Positions 31,355 to 41,149 of a DNA stretch of 64,000 nt are shown one piece after another. Below the pieces are notes generated by a model, which was given only the letters and a program-made list of their open reading frames with translations, made no database searches and had not been told where the DNA came from. The number at the start of each line of letters is the position of its first letter. Positions within the stretch are counted from its first letter, which is position 1. The stretch is from Streptomyces sp. NRRL S-37 (GTDB lineage Bacteria; Actinomycetota; Actinomycetes; Streptomycetales; Streptomycetaceae): the NCBI RefSeq assembly GCF_000721605.1, contig NZ_JOIZ01000005.1, positions 124,001 through 188,000 on the forward strand, read 5' to 3'. A program made the translations under genes and the position numbers.

Positions 31355-32461
31355 TCAGGCCAGTCCGTACACCCGGCCCGCGTTCCCCGAGGCGATCAGG
31401 CCGGCCACCCGCTGGGCGTCGTCGAGCGACCACGCGCCCTCGGCGACCCAGGTGCCCAGCACCCGGCCGAGCGCCTCGCGGAACAGGTGGGCGCCGACGA
31501 CGTGCAGCTCGGGCAGGCCGCGGGCGCCGCTGGAGAAGAGGATCTTGCCGAAGGGGGCGAGTTCCAGGATCTCCGCGAGGACGGTCGCCGCGCGGGCGCC
31601 GGTGCGCACCAGGGCGGCGCCGCAGTCGGCGTAGACGTGCGGGAAGACACCGGCGAGATGGGCGGCGTGACGGTGGTACGGGTAGCCGTGCAGCAGCACC
31701 AGATCGGTGCCGAGACCGGCGGTGGCCCGGACGAAGTCGGTCAGCAGGACCGGGTCGGTACGGTCGACGCGGGCGCCCGGTGCGGCGAGACCGGCATGGA
31801 GCTGGAGGGGTCGGCCCGAGGCGACGGCGATCCACAGCAGGTGCCGGAGCAGTACGGGGTCGCTCAGTTCGTCCCCGGCCCGGCGGGCGGCCAGCCAGCG
31901 CCCCGCCGCACCCCGCACCTCCCCCGGTCCGGGCGGCTCGGGGGCGAGCGCCAGACCGTGCCGTACGCCGGCGACGGAGGTAAAGGCGACGGCGTGCGCG
32001 GCGGCCGCGTGCACCGACTCGGCGAGGTTGGCGAGGAAGGACTCGACGGTGCCGGAGGTGTCGGCGACCTGTTCGGCGAGCTGTTCCAGACGGACGATCT
32101 CGTGCGCCTCGGCGTCCCCGGCCGTGCCCAGCTCGGTGGGTCCCGTGAGGTCGCCGGGCAGCCCGGTGTCGACGAGGTAGGCGGTGATGCCGCTGCCCCG
32201 CAGCAGCCGCCGCCCGGCCTCGAGCACGCCGAGTTCACGGCGCCGGGCGAGGTAGCGGGCGGGCGGGCAGTGCGGTTCCAGACCGAGCAGGGGCGGACAC
32301 CAGCGGCGTACGGCGAAGCCGGTCTGGGTGTCGAAGAGGGTGGTGCCGGGGGCGGGCGGTCCCTCGGTGGCGGCGAGCTGGGCCTCGAAGGTGCCCAGGC
32401 CCAGCTCCGTGCGGAGTACTCCGTGGCAGTACTGGTCCACGAGTGAGGGCGTTTCGATCAT
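31355..32461 (-). CDS. Amidohydrolase-family (TIM-barrel) protein
   Basis: The 368-residue protein has the layout of amidohydrolase family 2. It contains an N-terminal VDQYCHG region in place of the usual HxH, QLHAGLAAPG (a metal-type His), LLHGYPYHRHAAHLA and a C-terminal ILFSSGARGLPEL. The segments LFDTQTGF and RRWCPPLLGLEP look like those of glucuronate-isomerase or PTE-like enzymes. The loss of the first histidine pair suggests altered metal binding, so the reaction is unknown. The ATG at 32461 has GGGGAG upstream. It converges with ctaA with 11 bp between stops. Confidence 0.7.
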   Translation of the reverse strand: MIETPSLVDQYCHGVLRTELGLGTFEAQLAATEGPPAPGTTLFDTQTGFAVRRWCPPLLGLEPHCPPARYLARRRELGVLEAGRRLLRGSGITAYLVDTGLPGDLTGPTELGTAGDAEAHEIVRLEQLAEQVADTSGTVESFLANLAESVHAAAAHAVAFTSVAGVRHGLALAPEPPGPGEVRGAAGRWLAARRAGDELSDPVLLRHLLWIAVASGRPLQLHAGLAAPGARVDRTDPVLLTDFVRATAGLGTDLVLLHGYPYHRHAAHLAGVFPHVYADCGAALVRTGARAATVLAEILELAPFGKILFSSGARGLPELHVVGAHLFREALGRVLGTWVAEGAWSLDDAQRVAGLIASGNAGRVYGLA

Positions 32462-32550
32462 CCGGGGCTCCCCGTCGTGGACCGTGTGCGTCACAGGTCC
32501 TAACGGGTGAACCCCGGAAGAGGTCGCGCGTCCGCCGGGTACGGGCTGTC

Positions 32551-32602
32551 CGTGGCCGCTCGCGCCCACGCGGCGAAACCGCACACCGGTACGGTCCCGC
32601 GC
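32551..32602 (+). repeat. Dispersed ~45-bp GC-rich element, copy 2
   Basis: It contains CGCGCCCACGCGGC, ACCGGTACGGTCC and CGCGCC in the same order as the copy at 12205-12247 and the inverted copy at 54265-54312. It lies between the small gene at 32621 and the amidohydrolase. Confidence 0.65.
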
Positions 32603-32620
32603 CGCCGGGCCGGCCGCCGT

Positions 32621-32953
32621 TCAGCCGTCGGACGGGCCGCCGACCTGGATGCCCGCCATGCGGCTCCACTCGTACGGCCCCGTCCTCACCTTCGCCGCGA
32701 ACTCGCCGTCGAAGTTCTCGTGGACGGTGATGCCCGCCTTCTCCACGGCCTTCCCGGCGATCTCCATGGAAGGGGCGAAGACGTCGCCCCAGGCGCCGTC
32801 CTCGCCGACGAGGACGATGCGGGCGCCGCGCTGTCCGAGGTACGCGATCTGTCCCTCGGCGCCGCCGTGTGCCGTGGCGAAGCCGCTGATCTGCTTGGCG
32901 AGCCGGGCCGCCTTCTGCTCGGCCTTCGGGTCCACCTGCTGCGTGTCTGCCAT
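32621..32953 (-). CDS. Conserved hypothetical protein, 110 residues
   Basis: The product is a small soluble protein without signal or membrane segment. It starts with a charged helix (DPKAEQKAARLAKQISGF), followed by an alpha/beta stretch (AYLGQRGARIVLVGEDGAWGD). I recognise no named domain. The ATG is at 32953. It sits between the heme A genes ctaA and ctaB as a probable single gene and shows normal codon bias. It may be conserved in streptomycetes, but its role is unknown. Confidence 0.7.
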   Translation of the reverse strand: MADTQQVDPKAEQKAARLAKQISGFATAHGGAEGQIAYLGQRGARIVLVGEDGAWGDVFAPSMEIAGKAVEKAGITVHENFDGEFAAKVRTGPYEWSRMAGIQVGGPSDG

Positions 32954-33046
32954 GACCAGGATGCTACCGACGGGTAGATCGAACGGCGACGGGCGGGGTC
33001 CGTGGCCTTGACCACGTACCCCGCCCGGTCGGCGAGCACGGAGCGG

Positions 33047-34000
33047 CTACCGCAGGAACGGGTCCACCGCGATGGCCACGAAGAGCAGCGACACATAGGT
33101 GATGGACCAGTGGAACAGCCGCATCTCCTTCAGCTTGCCGCCCGTCACCTCGGCCTTCGCGCGGTTCAGCAGCGCGTGCGCCTCCCACAGCCACCAGCCG
33201 CCCGCCGCGAGGGCGACCGCCGTGTAGAACCAGCCGGTGTAGCCGAGCGGGGTGAGCAGCAGCGACACCGCGACCATGACCCAGCTGTAGAGCACGATCT
33301 GCTTGGCGACCGCCTTGTTGCCGGCGATGACCGGCAGCATCGGCACGCCGACGCGCGCGTAGTCGTCCTTCACCTTCATGGACAGCGGCCAGTAGTGCGG
33401 CGGCGTCCAGAAGAAGATGACGAGGAAGAGGATGACCGGTGCCCACGACAGCGAGTCGGTGACCGCGGACCAGCCGATCAGCACCGGCATGCAGCCGGCG
33501 ATGCCGCCCCACACGATGTTCTGCGACGTGCGCCGCTTGAGGATCATCGTGTAGACGACGACGTAGAAGAGGAGCGCGCCGAGGGAGAGCCACGCGGACA
33601 GCCAGTTGACGGCGAGCCCGAACATCAGCGTCGAGACGACCGCCAGGGTGATGCCGAAGGCCAGGCACTCGCGCGGGCTGACCATGCCGGTCACCAGCGG
33701 ACGCTGGGAGGTGCGGTCCATCAGCGCGTCGATGTCGCGGTCGATGTACATGTTGAGCGCGTTCGCACCGCCCGCGGACAGGTAGCCGCCGACGCAGGTC
33801 AGCAGCACCAGCCCCAGGTCGGGCACGCCCTGCTGCGCCAGGAACATCACCGGGACGGTGGTGATGAGCAGCAGCTCGATGATCCGCGGCTTGGTGAGAG
33901 CCACGAATGCCATCACGCGGGCCCCGAACGGCCGATGGGCAGGGCTCTGACTCGTCCCCAGCACCCCCGCTGGACGGGATTCAACGGCCGTCACGCACAC
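33047..34000 (-). CDS. ctaB: Protoheme IX farnesyltransferase (heme O synthase)
   Basis: The 317-residue membrane protein has about nine helices and the UbiA-family aspartate motifs [15 protein letters not shown] and [13 protein letters not shown], which bind the prenyl diphosphate through magnesium. It joins a farnesyl group to protoheme IX to give heme O, the substrate of CtaA. The GTG at 34000 gives the usual family length and N terminus ([10 protein letters not shown]); a longer frame to 34123 lacks support. A stable hairpin sits 20 nt upstream of the start. It is divergent from the pentose phosphate operon. Confidence 0.92.
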   Translation of the reverse strand: MCVTAVESRPAGVLGTSQSPAHRPFGARVMAFVALTKPRIIELLLITTVPVMFLAQQGVPDLGLVLLTCVGGYLSAGGANALNMYIDRDIDALMDRTSQRPLVTGMVSPRECLAFGITLAVVSTLMFGLAVNWLSAWLSLGALLFYVVVYTMILKRRTSQNIVWGGIAGCMPVLIGWSAVTDSLSWAPVILFLVIFFWTPPHYWPLSMKVKDDYARVGVPMLPVIAGNKAVAKQIVLYSWVMVAVSLLLTPLGYTGWFYTAVALAAGGWWLWEAHALLNRAKAEVTGGKLKEMRLFHWSITYVSLLFVAIAVDPFLR

Positions 34001-34019
34001 CCCTACAGAGATTCCAGCA

Positions 34020-34050
34020 AGCCTCCCCGCGTGAAGCGGGGGTAAAGGCT
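34020..34050 (-). promoter_or_regulatory. Leader hairpin just upstream of ctaB
   Basis: On the minus strand AGCCT...AGGCT (34050-34020) encloses a 6-bp CCCCGC/GCGGGG stem with a TTCAC loop. It lies in the short ctaB leader and could affect translation or transcript stability. The remaining part of 34001-34342 holds the ctaB and tkt promoters and no gene. Confidence 0.35.
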
Positions 34051-34065
34051 CGCGCGTACCACGCC

Positions 34066-34071
34066 ACTGTA
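34066..34071 (-). promoter_or_regulatory. Candidate -10 box of ctaB
   Basis: TACAGT on the minus strand (34071-34066) fits TANNNT and would start a leader of about 60 nt containing the hairpin at 34020-34050. The -35 region is not convincing. Confidence 0.3.
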
Positions 34072-34342
34072 GACGTTGCCCAGACCCGGACATCCGCGGG
34101 GGTCCGCTCGTGTTGGCCGGCACCCTCCGAGGTGCGCCCGGAAGCTCGATTGAGCACCCGGATGAGCGGCTCCGTATTCATCTGCCGAATGGGAAAACGA
34201 ACCGGTCAGGAGGCGGATCCACAAGAGTGACCGCACTCTGGAACGACACGGAAAAAGGCACGTCCTACGGGGGTAGGCTCGACCACGCCGGTGGGCAGTC
34301 ACCGGCCGTCCGAATCCATGTGGAGAGGAGCCCTGACTCAGG

Positions 34343-36430
34343 GTGAGCAACAAGCCGACCACCACAGACCTCGAGTGGACCGAGTTGGATCAGCGGGCCG
34401 TCGACACCGCCCGCGTCCTGGCCGCCGATGCCGTACAGAAGGTCGGTAACGGCCATCCGGGTACGGCGATGAGTTTGGCGCCCGTCGCCTACACCCTCTT
34501 CCAGAAGGTGATGCGGCACGACCCGGCGGACGCCGACTGGGTCGGGCGCGACCGTTTCGTGCTGTCCGCCGGCCATTCGTCCCTGACCCTCTACACCCAG
34601 CTCTACCTGGCCGGCTTCGGCCTGGAGCTGGACGACCTGAAGGCGTTCCGCACCTGGGGCTCGAAGACGCCGGGCCACCCGGAGTACGGGCACACCACGG
34701 GCGTGGAGACCACGACCGGCCCGCTGGGCCAGGGTGTCGCCAACGCCGTGGGCATGGCGATGGCCGCCCGCTACGAGCGCGGTCTGTTCGACCCGGAGGC
34801 CGCCGCGGGCGAGTCGCCGTTCGACCACTTCGTCTACTGCATCGCCGGTGACGGCTGCCTCCAGGAGGGCATCTCCGCCGAGGCGTCCTCCCTCGCGGGC
34901 CACCAGAAGCTGGGCAACCTGGTGCTGCTGTGGGACGACAACCACATCTCCATCGAGGGCGACACCGAGACGGCCGTCTCGGAGGACACCGTCAAGCGGT
35001 ACGAGGCGTACGGCTGGCACGTGCAGCGTGTGGCGCCGAAGCCGGACGGCGACCTGGACGTGAACGCGATCTACGACGCGATCCAGGAGGCCAAGAAGGT
35101 CACCGACCGTCCGTCGTTCATCGCGATGCGCTCGATCATCGCCTGGCCCGCGCCGAACGCGCAGAACACCGAGGCCGCGCACGGCTCGGCGCTCGGCGAC
35201 GACGAGGTCGCGGCCACCAAGCGCGTCCTCGGCTTCGACCCGGAGAAGTCCTTCGAGGTCACCGGCGAGGTCATCGGCCACACCCGCAAGGCGCTGGAGC
35301 GGGGCCAGGCGGCCCGCGCGGTGTGGGAGAAGTCCTTCCAGCAGTGGCGGGACAACAACCCCGAGCGTGCCGCCGAGTACGACCGGATCGCCGCAGGTGA
35401 GCTGCCCAAGGGCTGGCAGGACTCGATCCCGGTGTTCGAGCCGGGCAAGGGCGTGGCCACCCGTGCCGCCTCCGGCAAGGTGCTCCAGGCGCTCGGCGCG
35501 GTGATCCCGGAGCTGTGGGGCGGCTCGGCCGACCTGGCGGGCTCCAACAACACCACGATCGACAAGACGTCGTCGTTCCTCCCGGCCGGCAACCCGCTGC
35601 CCGAGGCGGACCCGTACGGGCGCACGATCCACTTCGGCATCCGCGAGCACGCCATGGCCGCGGAGATGAACGGCATCGCGCTGCACGGCAACACGCGCAT
35701 CTACGGCGGCACCTTCCTGGTGTTCTCCGACTACATGCGCAACGCGGTACGCCTGTCGGCGCTGATGCACCTGCCGGTGACGTACGTGTGGACGCACGAC
35801 TCCATCGGTCTGGGCGAGGACGGCCCCACCCACCAGCCGGTCGAGCACCTGGCCTCGCTGCGCGCCATCCCCGGTCTGAACGTGGTCCGCCCGGCGGACG
35901 CCAACGAGACCGCGATCGCCTGGCGGGAGATCCTCACCCGCTGGACGAAGGAGTTCGGCAAGGGCGCCCCGCACGGTCTGGCGCTGACCCGCCAGGGCGT
36001 GCCGACGTACGAGCCCAACGAGGACGCGGCGAAGGGCGGCTACGTCCTGTTCGACGCGGAGGGCGGTGAGCCGGAGGTCGTCCTGATCGCGACCGGCTCC
36101 GAGGTGCACGTCGCCGTCGAGGCGCGCGAGCGGCTCCAGGCCGACGGTGTGCCCACGCGTGTGGTGTCCATGCCGTCCGTGGAGTGGTTCGAGGAGCAGG
36201 ACCAGGGGTACCGGGACAGCGTCCTGCCGCCGGCCGTCAAGGCGCGCGTGGCCGTGGAGGCGGGGATCGGTCTCACCTGGCACAAGTACGTCGGGGACGC
36301 CGGCCGGATCGTCTCCCTGGAGCACTTCGGCGCCTCCGCCGACGGCAAGGTGCTGTTCGAGGAGTTCGGCTTCACCGCCGAGAACGTGGCGGCCCAGGCC
36401 CGGGAATCGATCGCCGCGGCCCAGCGCTGA
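34343..36430 (+). CDS. tkt: Transketolase
   Basis: The 695-residue protein is full length. It has the thiamine diphosphate motif [10 protein letters not shown] near residue 169, [14 protein letters not shown] near the N terminus, and the central pyrimidine-binding and C-terminal domains ([34 protein letters not shown]). It moves two-carbon units between sugar phosphates in the non-oxidative pentose phosphate pathway. The start is GTG 34343, with GAGAGGAG upstream at slightly long spacing. It leads the operon tkt-tal-zwf-opcA-pgl. Confidence 0.95.
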   Translation: MSNKPTTTDLEWTELDQRAVDTARVLAADAVQKVGNGHPGTAMSLAPVAYTLFQKVMRHDPADADWVGRDRFVLSAGHSSLTLYTQLYLAGFGLELDDLKAFRTWGSKTPGHPEYGHTTGVETTTGPLGQGVANAVGMAMAARYERGLFDPEAAAGESPFDHFVYCIAGDGCLQEGISAEASSLAGHQKLGNLVLLWDDNHISIEGDTETAVSEDTVKRYEAYGWHVQRVAPKPDGDLDVNAIYDAIQEAKKVTDRPSFIAMRSIIAWPAPNAQNTEAAHGSALGDDEVAATKRVLGFDPEKSFEVTGEVIGHTRKALERGQAARAVWEKSFQQWRDNNPERAAEYDRIAAGELPKGWQDSIPVFEPGKGVATRAASGKVLQALGAVIPELWGGSADLAGSNNTTIDKTSSFLPAGNPLPEADPYGRTIHFGIREHAMAAEMNGIALHGNTRIYGGTFLVFSDYMRNAVRLSALMHLPVTYVWTHDSIGLGEDGPTHQPVEHLASLRAIPGLNVVRPADANETAIAWREILTRWTKEFGKGAPHGLALTRQGVPTYEPNEDAAKGGYVLFDAEGGEPEVVLIATGSEVHVAVEARERLQADGVPTRVVSMPSVEWFEEQDQGYRDSVLPPAVKARVAVEAGIGLTWHKYVGDAGRIVSLEHFGASADGKVLFEEFGFTAENVAAQARESIAAAQR

Positions 36431-36464
36431 CGCCCATACACGACACGTAGGAGATGGAATTTCC

Positions 36465-37583
36465 ATGACGGACGCACTCAAGCGCCTTTCCGACGAAGGC
36501 GTCGCGATCTGGCTGGACGACCTGTCGCGCAAGCGGATCACGTCCGGCAACCTCGCCGAACTGATGGACCAGCAGCACGTCGTGGGCGTCACCACCAACC
36601 CGACGATCTTCCAGAAGGCGATCTCCGAGGGCGACGGCTACGACCAGCAGCTGAGCGACCTCGCCGCCCGCAAGGTCACCGTCGAAGAGGCCATCCGCAT
36701 GATCACCACGGCGGACGTCCGCGACGCCGCCGACATCCTGCGGCCGGTCTTCGACGCCACCGGCGGCCAGGACGGCCGGGTCTCGATCGAGGTCGACCCG
36801 CGGCTGGCGCACGACACCAAGGCGACGGTCGCCGAGGCCAAGCAGCTCGCGTGGCTGGTGGACCGGCCCAACACCCTCATCAAGATCCCGGCGACCGAGG
36901 CCGGCATCCCGGCGATCGCCGAGGTCATCGGCCTGGGGATCAGCGTCAACGTCACGCTGATCTTCTCCCTGGAGCGCTACCGCAAGGTCATGGACGCGTT
37001 CCTGACCGGCCTGGAGAAGGCCAAGGAGCGCGGCCTGGACCTGTCGAAGATCCACTCCGTGGCGTCCTTCTTCGTGTCCCGCGTGGACACCGAGATCGAC
37101 AAGCGGATCGACGCGCTCGGCACCGACGAGGCCAAGGCGCTGCGCGGCAAGGCCGCCATCGCCAACGCGCGCCTGGCCTACCAGGCGTACGAGGAGGTCT
37201 TCTCCACGGACCGCTGGAACGCGCTGGAGCGCGAGGGCGCCAACAAGCAGCGTCCGCTGTGGGCATCGACCGGTGTGAAGGACAAGGCGTACAAGGCCAC
37301 GATGTACGTCGACGAGCTGGTGGCGCCGAACACGGTGAACACCATGCCGGAGGCGACGCTGTTCGCCACCGAGGAGCAGGGCGAGATCCGGGGCGACGCC
37401 GTCTCCGGCACCTACGAGCAGGCCCGCGCCGACCTGGACGCGGTCGAGGCGCTCGGCATCTCGTACGACGAGGTGGTGCAGCTTCTGGAGGACGAGGGCG
37501 TCGACAAGTTCGAGGGCTCCTGGAACGACCTGCTGAAGTCGACCGAGGCGGAGCTTCAGCGCCTCGCCCCCGCGGAGGGCTGA
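36465..37583 (+). CDS. tal: Transaldolase
   Basis: The 372-residue TIM-barrel enzyme matches the longer actinobacterial/cyanobacterial transaldolase class. The Schiff-base lysine is Lys140 in [11 protein letters not shown], and [12 protein letters not shown] is the typical N-terminal motif. It transfers dihydroxyacetone units between sedoheptulose 7-phosphate and glyceraldehyde 3-phosphate. The ATG at 36465 has TAGGAGA upstream. It is 34 bp after tkt and 4 bp before zwf. Confidence 0.95.
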   Translation: MTDALKRLSDEGVAIWLDDLSRKRITSGNLAELMDQQHVVGVTTNPTIFQKAISEGDGYDQQLSDLAARKVTVEEAIRMITTADVRDAADILRPVFDATGGQDGRVSIEVDPRLAHDTKATVAEAKQLAWLVDRPNTLIKIPATEAGIPAIAEVIGLGISVNVTLIFSLERYRKVMDAFLTGLEKAKERGLDLSKIHSVASFFVSRVDTEIDKRIDALGTDEAKALRGKAAIANARLAYQAYEEVFSTDRWNALEREGANKQRPLWASTGVKDKAYKATMYVDELVAPNTVNTMPEATLFATEEQGEIRGDAVSGTYEQARADLDAVEALGISYDEVVQLLEDEGVDKFEGSWNDLLKSTEAELQRLAPAEG

Positions 37584-37587
37584 GACC

Positions 37588-39111
37588 TTGTCGAGCAGCA
37601 ACCCGCTGCGTGACCCCGCCGACCGACGGCTCCCGCGTATCGCGGGGCCGTCGGGCCTGGTCATCTTCGGCGTGACGGGCGACCTGTCCCGCAAGAAGCT
37701 GATGCCGGCCGTGTACGACCTCGCCAACCGGGGCCTGCTGCCGCCGGGCTTCTCGCTGGTGGGGTTCGCCCGCCGGGAGTGGGCGAACGAGGACTTCGCC
37801 CAGGAGGTCCACGACGCGGTCAAGGAGCACGCCCGCACCCCCTTCCGCGAGGAGGTCTGGCAGCAGCTCATCCAGGGCATGCGCTTCGTGCAGGGCACCT
37901 TCGACGACGACGCGTCGTTCGAGCGGCTGCGCGACACGATCGAGGAGCTGGACAAGGCGCAGGGCACGGGCGGCAACTTCGCCTTCTACCTGTCGGTGCC
38001 GCCGCGTTCCTTCCCGGTGGTCATCCAGCAGCTGAAGAAGCACGGGCTGGCCGACCAGAAGGACGGTTCCTGGCGCCGCGCGGTGATCGAGAAGCCGTTC
38101 GGGCACGACCTGAGGTCGGCCGAGGAACTGAACGCGATCGTCCACGAGGTCTTCGCCCCGGACCAGGTCTTCCGCATCGACCACTACCTGGGCAAGGAGA
38201 CGGTCCAGAACATCCTGGCGCTGCGCTTCGCCAACACGATGTTCGAGCCGATATGGAACCGGTCGTTCGTCGACCACGTGCAGATCACCATGGCCGAGGA
38301 CATCGGTATCGGCGGCCGGGCCGGCTACTACGACGGCATCGGCGCCGCCCGTGACGTCATCCAGAACCACCTCCTCCAGCTGATGGCGCTGACCGCGATG
38401 GAGGAGCCGGCCTCCTTCGACGCGGACGCGCTGGCGGCGGAGAAGACCAAGGTGCTCGGTGCCGTGCGGCTGCCGAAGGACCTGGGCCGGGACACCGTGC
38501 GCGGGCAGTACGCGGCCGGCTGGCAGGGTGGCGCGAAGGCGGTCGGGTATCTGGAGGAGGAGGGCATCGACGCCTCCTCGAAGACCGACACCTACGCCGC
38601 GATCAAGCTGGGCATCGACAACCGCCGCTGGGCGGGTGTCCCCTTCTATCTGCGCACCGGCAAGCGGCTGGGACGGCGGGTCACCGAGATCGCGGTGGTC
38701 TTCCAGCGGGCGCCGCACTCCCCCTTCGACACGACGGCCACCGAGGAGCTGGGCTCCAACGCGATCGTCATCCGCGTCCAGCCGGACGAGGGCGTCACGG
38801 TCCGGTTCGGCTCCAAGGTGCCGGGCACGTCGATGGAGATCCGGGACGTGTCGATGGACTTCGCCTACGGCGAGTCGTTCACCGAGTCCAGCCCGGAGGC
38901 GTACGAGCGCCTGATCCTGGACGTCCTGCTCGGCGACTCCAACCTCTTCCCGCGCACGGAGGAGGTCGAGCTGTCCTGGAAGATCCTCGACCCGATCGAG
39001 GAGTACTGGGACACCCACGGCAGGCCGGCCCAGTACCCGGCCGGGACGTGGGGACCCGTCGAGGCGGACGAAATGCTCGAGCGAGACGGACGGAGCTGGC
39101 GCCGGCCATGA
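37588..39111 (+). CDS. zwf: Glucose-6-phosphate 1-dehydrogenase
   Basis: The 507-residue enzyme has the NADP-binding motif GVTGDLSRKK near residue 28 and the active-site peptide RIDHYLGKE (196-204). The C-terminal alpha/beta domain contains the segments FYLRTGKRL and SPEAYERLILD. It oxidises glucose 6-phosphate and is the main NADPH source; OpcA, encoded next, is needed for its activity in actinomycetes. The TTG at 37588 follows GGAGGG. Its stop overlaps opcA (ATGA). Confidence 0.95.
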   Translation: MSSSNPLRDPADRRLPRIAGPSGLVIFGVTGDLSRKKLMPAVYDLANRGLLPPGFSLVGFARREWANEDFAQEVHDAVKEHARTPFREEVWQQLIQGMRFVQGTFDDDASFERLRDTIEELDKAQGTGGNFAFYLSVPPRSFPVVIQQLKKHGLADQKDGSWRRAVIEKPFGHDLRSAEELNAIVHEVFAPDQVFRIDHYLGKETVQNILALRFANTMFEPIWNRSFVDHVQITMAEDIGIGGRAGYYDGIGAARDVIQNHLLQLMALTAMEEPASFDADALAAEKTKVLGAVRLPKDLGRDTVRGQYAAGWQGGAKAVGYLEEEGIDASSKTDTYAAIKLGIDNRRWAGVPFYLRTGKRLGRRVTEIAVVFQRAPHSPFDTTATEELGSNAIVIRVQPDEGVTVRFGSKVPGTSMEIRDVSMDFAYGESFTESSPEAYERLILDVLLGDSNLFPRTEEVELSWKILDPIEEYWDTHGRPAQYPAGTWGPVEADEMLERDGRSWRRP

Positions 39112-40166
39112 AGACAGACCTCACGGACACCACGGCCAGCAAGATCAACAAGGCGCTGGTGAAGGCCCGCCGGGCCATCGGCACTCCGGCCGTCGGCATG
39201 GTGCTCACGCTGGTCATCGTCACGGACGAGGAGAACGCCTACGACGCGCTGAAGGCGGCCGGTGACGCCTCGCGCGAGCACCCCTCGCGCACGCTGGTCG
39301 TCGTCAAGCGCGTCTCCCGCTCCCCCCGTGACCGCACCCAGTCCCGCCTCGACGCCGAGGTCCGGGTGGGCGTGGACGCCGGCACCGGCGAGACCGTCAT
39401 CCTGCGCCTGTACGGCGAGGTCGCCGACCACGCCCAGTCGGTGGTGCTGCCGCTGCTGCTGCCGGACGCCCCGGTGGTGGTGTGGTGGCCGGTCAACGCC
39501 CCGCTGGACCCGGCGAAGGACCCGCTGGGCGCGCTGGCCCAGCGCAGGGTGACCGACACCTACGCCTGCGAGAAGCCGGTGGAGGAGCTCGCCGCCCGCG
39601 CCGACGCCTACACCCCCGGCGACACGGACCTGTCGTGGACCCGCATCACGCCCTGGCGTTCGATGCTGGCGGCGGCGCTGGACCAGATCGCCTGCGAGGT
39701 GCAGGGCGTCGAGGTGGAGGGCGAGGAGTTCAACCCGAGCTGCGAGCTGCTGGCGATGTGGCTCGCGGACCGGCTGGACGTCCCCGTCAAGCGCTCCCAC
39801 TCCGGCGGCCCGGGGCTCACGGCGGTCCGCATGGACACCGACTGCGGCCCGATCGTGCTGGACCGCGCCGACGGTTCGCTGGCGACGCTGTCCATCCAGG
39901 GCCAGCCGAAGCGTGCGGTGGCGCTCAAGCGCCGCGACACGGCGGAACTGATCGCGGAGGAGCTGCGCCGTCTGGACCCGGACGACACGTACGCCTCGGC
40001 GCTGCGCTACGGCGTGGAACGCCTGAAGTCGTCGGAGCCGGAGAGGGCTGACGCACCGGCCAAAGGAGAACGGGAAGCGGTCCCGGCTCCCGTCGAGTCG
40101 GCTGCGAAAGCTCCCGCGGCCGAGGCGACGGCGCAGGCCCCGGTGAAGAAGGCGGCGGCGAAGTGA
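39108..40166 (+). CDS. opcA: OpcA, glucose-6-phosphate dehydrogenase assembly protein
   Basis: The 352-residue protein matches the OpcA/SCO1938 family, with VVVWWPVNAP, ITPWRSMLAAALDQI and ERFxP-like regions. It ends in a Lys/Ala/Pro-rich tail (about 310-352) of low complexity. OpcA activates or assembles Zwf in actinobacteria and cyanobacteria. It overlaps zwf upstream and pgl downstream, as expected for a partner of the first two oxidative enzymes. Confidence 0.92.
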   Translation: MKTDLTDTTASKINKALVKARRAIGTPAVGMVLTLVIVTDEENAYDALKAAGDASREHPSRTLVVVKRVSRSPRDRTQSRLDAEVRVGVDAGTGETVILRLYGEVADHAQSVVLPLLLPDAPVVVWWPVNAPLDPAKDPLGALAQRRVTDTYACEKPVEELAARADAYTPGDTDLSWTRITPWRSMLAAALDQIACEVQGVEVEGEEFNPSCELLAMWLADRLDVPVKRSHSGGPGLTAVRMDTDCGPIVLDRADGSLATLSIQGQPKRAVALKRRDTAELIAEELRRLDPDDTYASALRYGVERLKSSEPERADAPAKGEREAVPAPVESAAKAPAAEATAQAPVKKAAAK

Positions 40167-40948
40167 GTACGGCACCGCAGCTGGTCGTGCACCGGGACAA
40201 GGAGCTGATGGCGCAGGCCGCGGCGGCCCGGCTGATCACGAGGATCGTGGACGCGCAGGCCTCGCGGGGTGCGGCGTCCGTGGTCCTGACCGGCGGCCGC
40301 AACGGCAACGGCCTGCTGGCCGCGCTGGCCGCCGCCCCGGCGCGGGACGCGATCGACTGGGCCCGGCTCGACCTGTGGTGGGGCGACGAACGCTTCCTGC
40401 CGGAGGGCGACCCGGAGCGCAATGTCACCCAGGCCCGTGAGGCGCTGCTGGACGCGGTGCCGCTGGACCCGAAGCGCGTGCACGCCATGCCCGCGTCGGA
40501 CGGCCCGCACGGCACGGACGTGGACGCGGCGGCGGCGGCCTACGCGGAGGAACTGGCCGCGGCGGCCGGCCCGGAGAACCATGGCCCGGTCCCGACCTTC
40601 GACGTCCTGATGCTGGGCGTCGGCCCGGACACACACGTGGCGTCCCTCTTCCCGGAACTCCCGGCGGTCCGGGAGACGGAACGCACGGTGGTGGGCGTCC
40701 ACGGCGCCCCGAAGCCCCCGCCGACGAGGGTCACCCTGACCCTCCCCGCGATCCGGGCGGCCCGGGAGGTCTGGCTGCTGGCGGCCGGCGAGGACAAGGC
40801 GGAGGCGGCGGAGATCGCCCTGGCGGGTGCGGGGGAGATCCAGGCCCCGGCGGCGGGTGCGTACGGCCGCAGCCGCACCTTGTGGCTCCTGGACAGGGCG
40901 GCGGCGTCACGGCTGCCGAGGGATCTGTATCCGGCGGCGTCGGCATAG
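40163..40948 (+). CDS. pgl: 6-Phosphogluconolactonase
   Basis: The 261-residue protein belongs to the DevB/Pgl family, related to NagB. Motifs include VLTGGRNGNGLL, WWGDERFLPEGD (about 72-83) and MLGVGPDTHVASLFP. It hydrolyses 6-phosphogluconolactone formed by Zwf. The GTG at 40163 overlaps the opcA stop. The operon then meets the second copy of the long palindromic repeat, which probably ends the transcript. Confidence 0.93.
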   Translation: MSTAPQLVVHRDKELMAQAAAARLITRIVDAQASRGAASVVLTGGRNGNGLLAALAAAPARDAIDWARLDLWWGDERFLPEGDPERNVTQAREALLDAVPLDPKRVHAMPASDGPHGTDVDAAAAAYAEELAAAAGPENHGPVPTFDVLMLGVGPDTHVASLFPELPAVRETERTVVGVHGAPKPPPTRVTLTLPAIRAAREVWLLAAGEDKAEAAEIALAGAGEIQAPAAGAYGRSRTLWLLDRAAASRLPRDLYPAASA

Positions 40949-40980
40949 CCCGGTCCGGCGGTGGGGAACGAGCCGTTTGA

Positions 40981-41144
40981 TTCGCCCCCGCCGCCCCTTC
41001 CCGTTCCCGTCCTCCGGGGGCGCTGCCCCCGGACCCTCGCTCCTCAAACGCCGGAGGGGCTGAGATTTAGCCCCTCCGGAGTTTGAGGAGCGGGGTCTGG
41101 GGCGGAGCCCCGGTTTCGGGACGGGAAGGGGCGACGGGGGCGAA
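40981..41144. repeat. Dispersed ~160-bp near-palindrome, copy 2
   Basis: It has the same block order as 6357-6515: an outer CGCCCCCGCCGCCCC arm, GGGGGCGCTGCCCCCGGA, an inner GCTCCTCAAACGCCGGAG arm and the complementary halves, with centre near 41063. It separates the convergent pgl and ABC permease genes, so a bidirectional terminator role is likely. Confidence 0.85.
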
Positions 41145-41149
41145 GAAAC

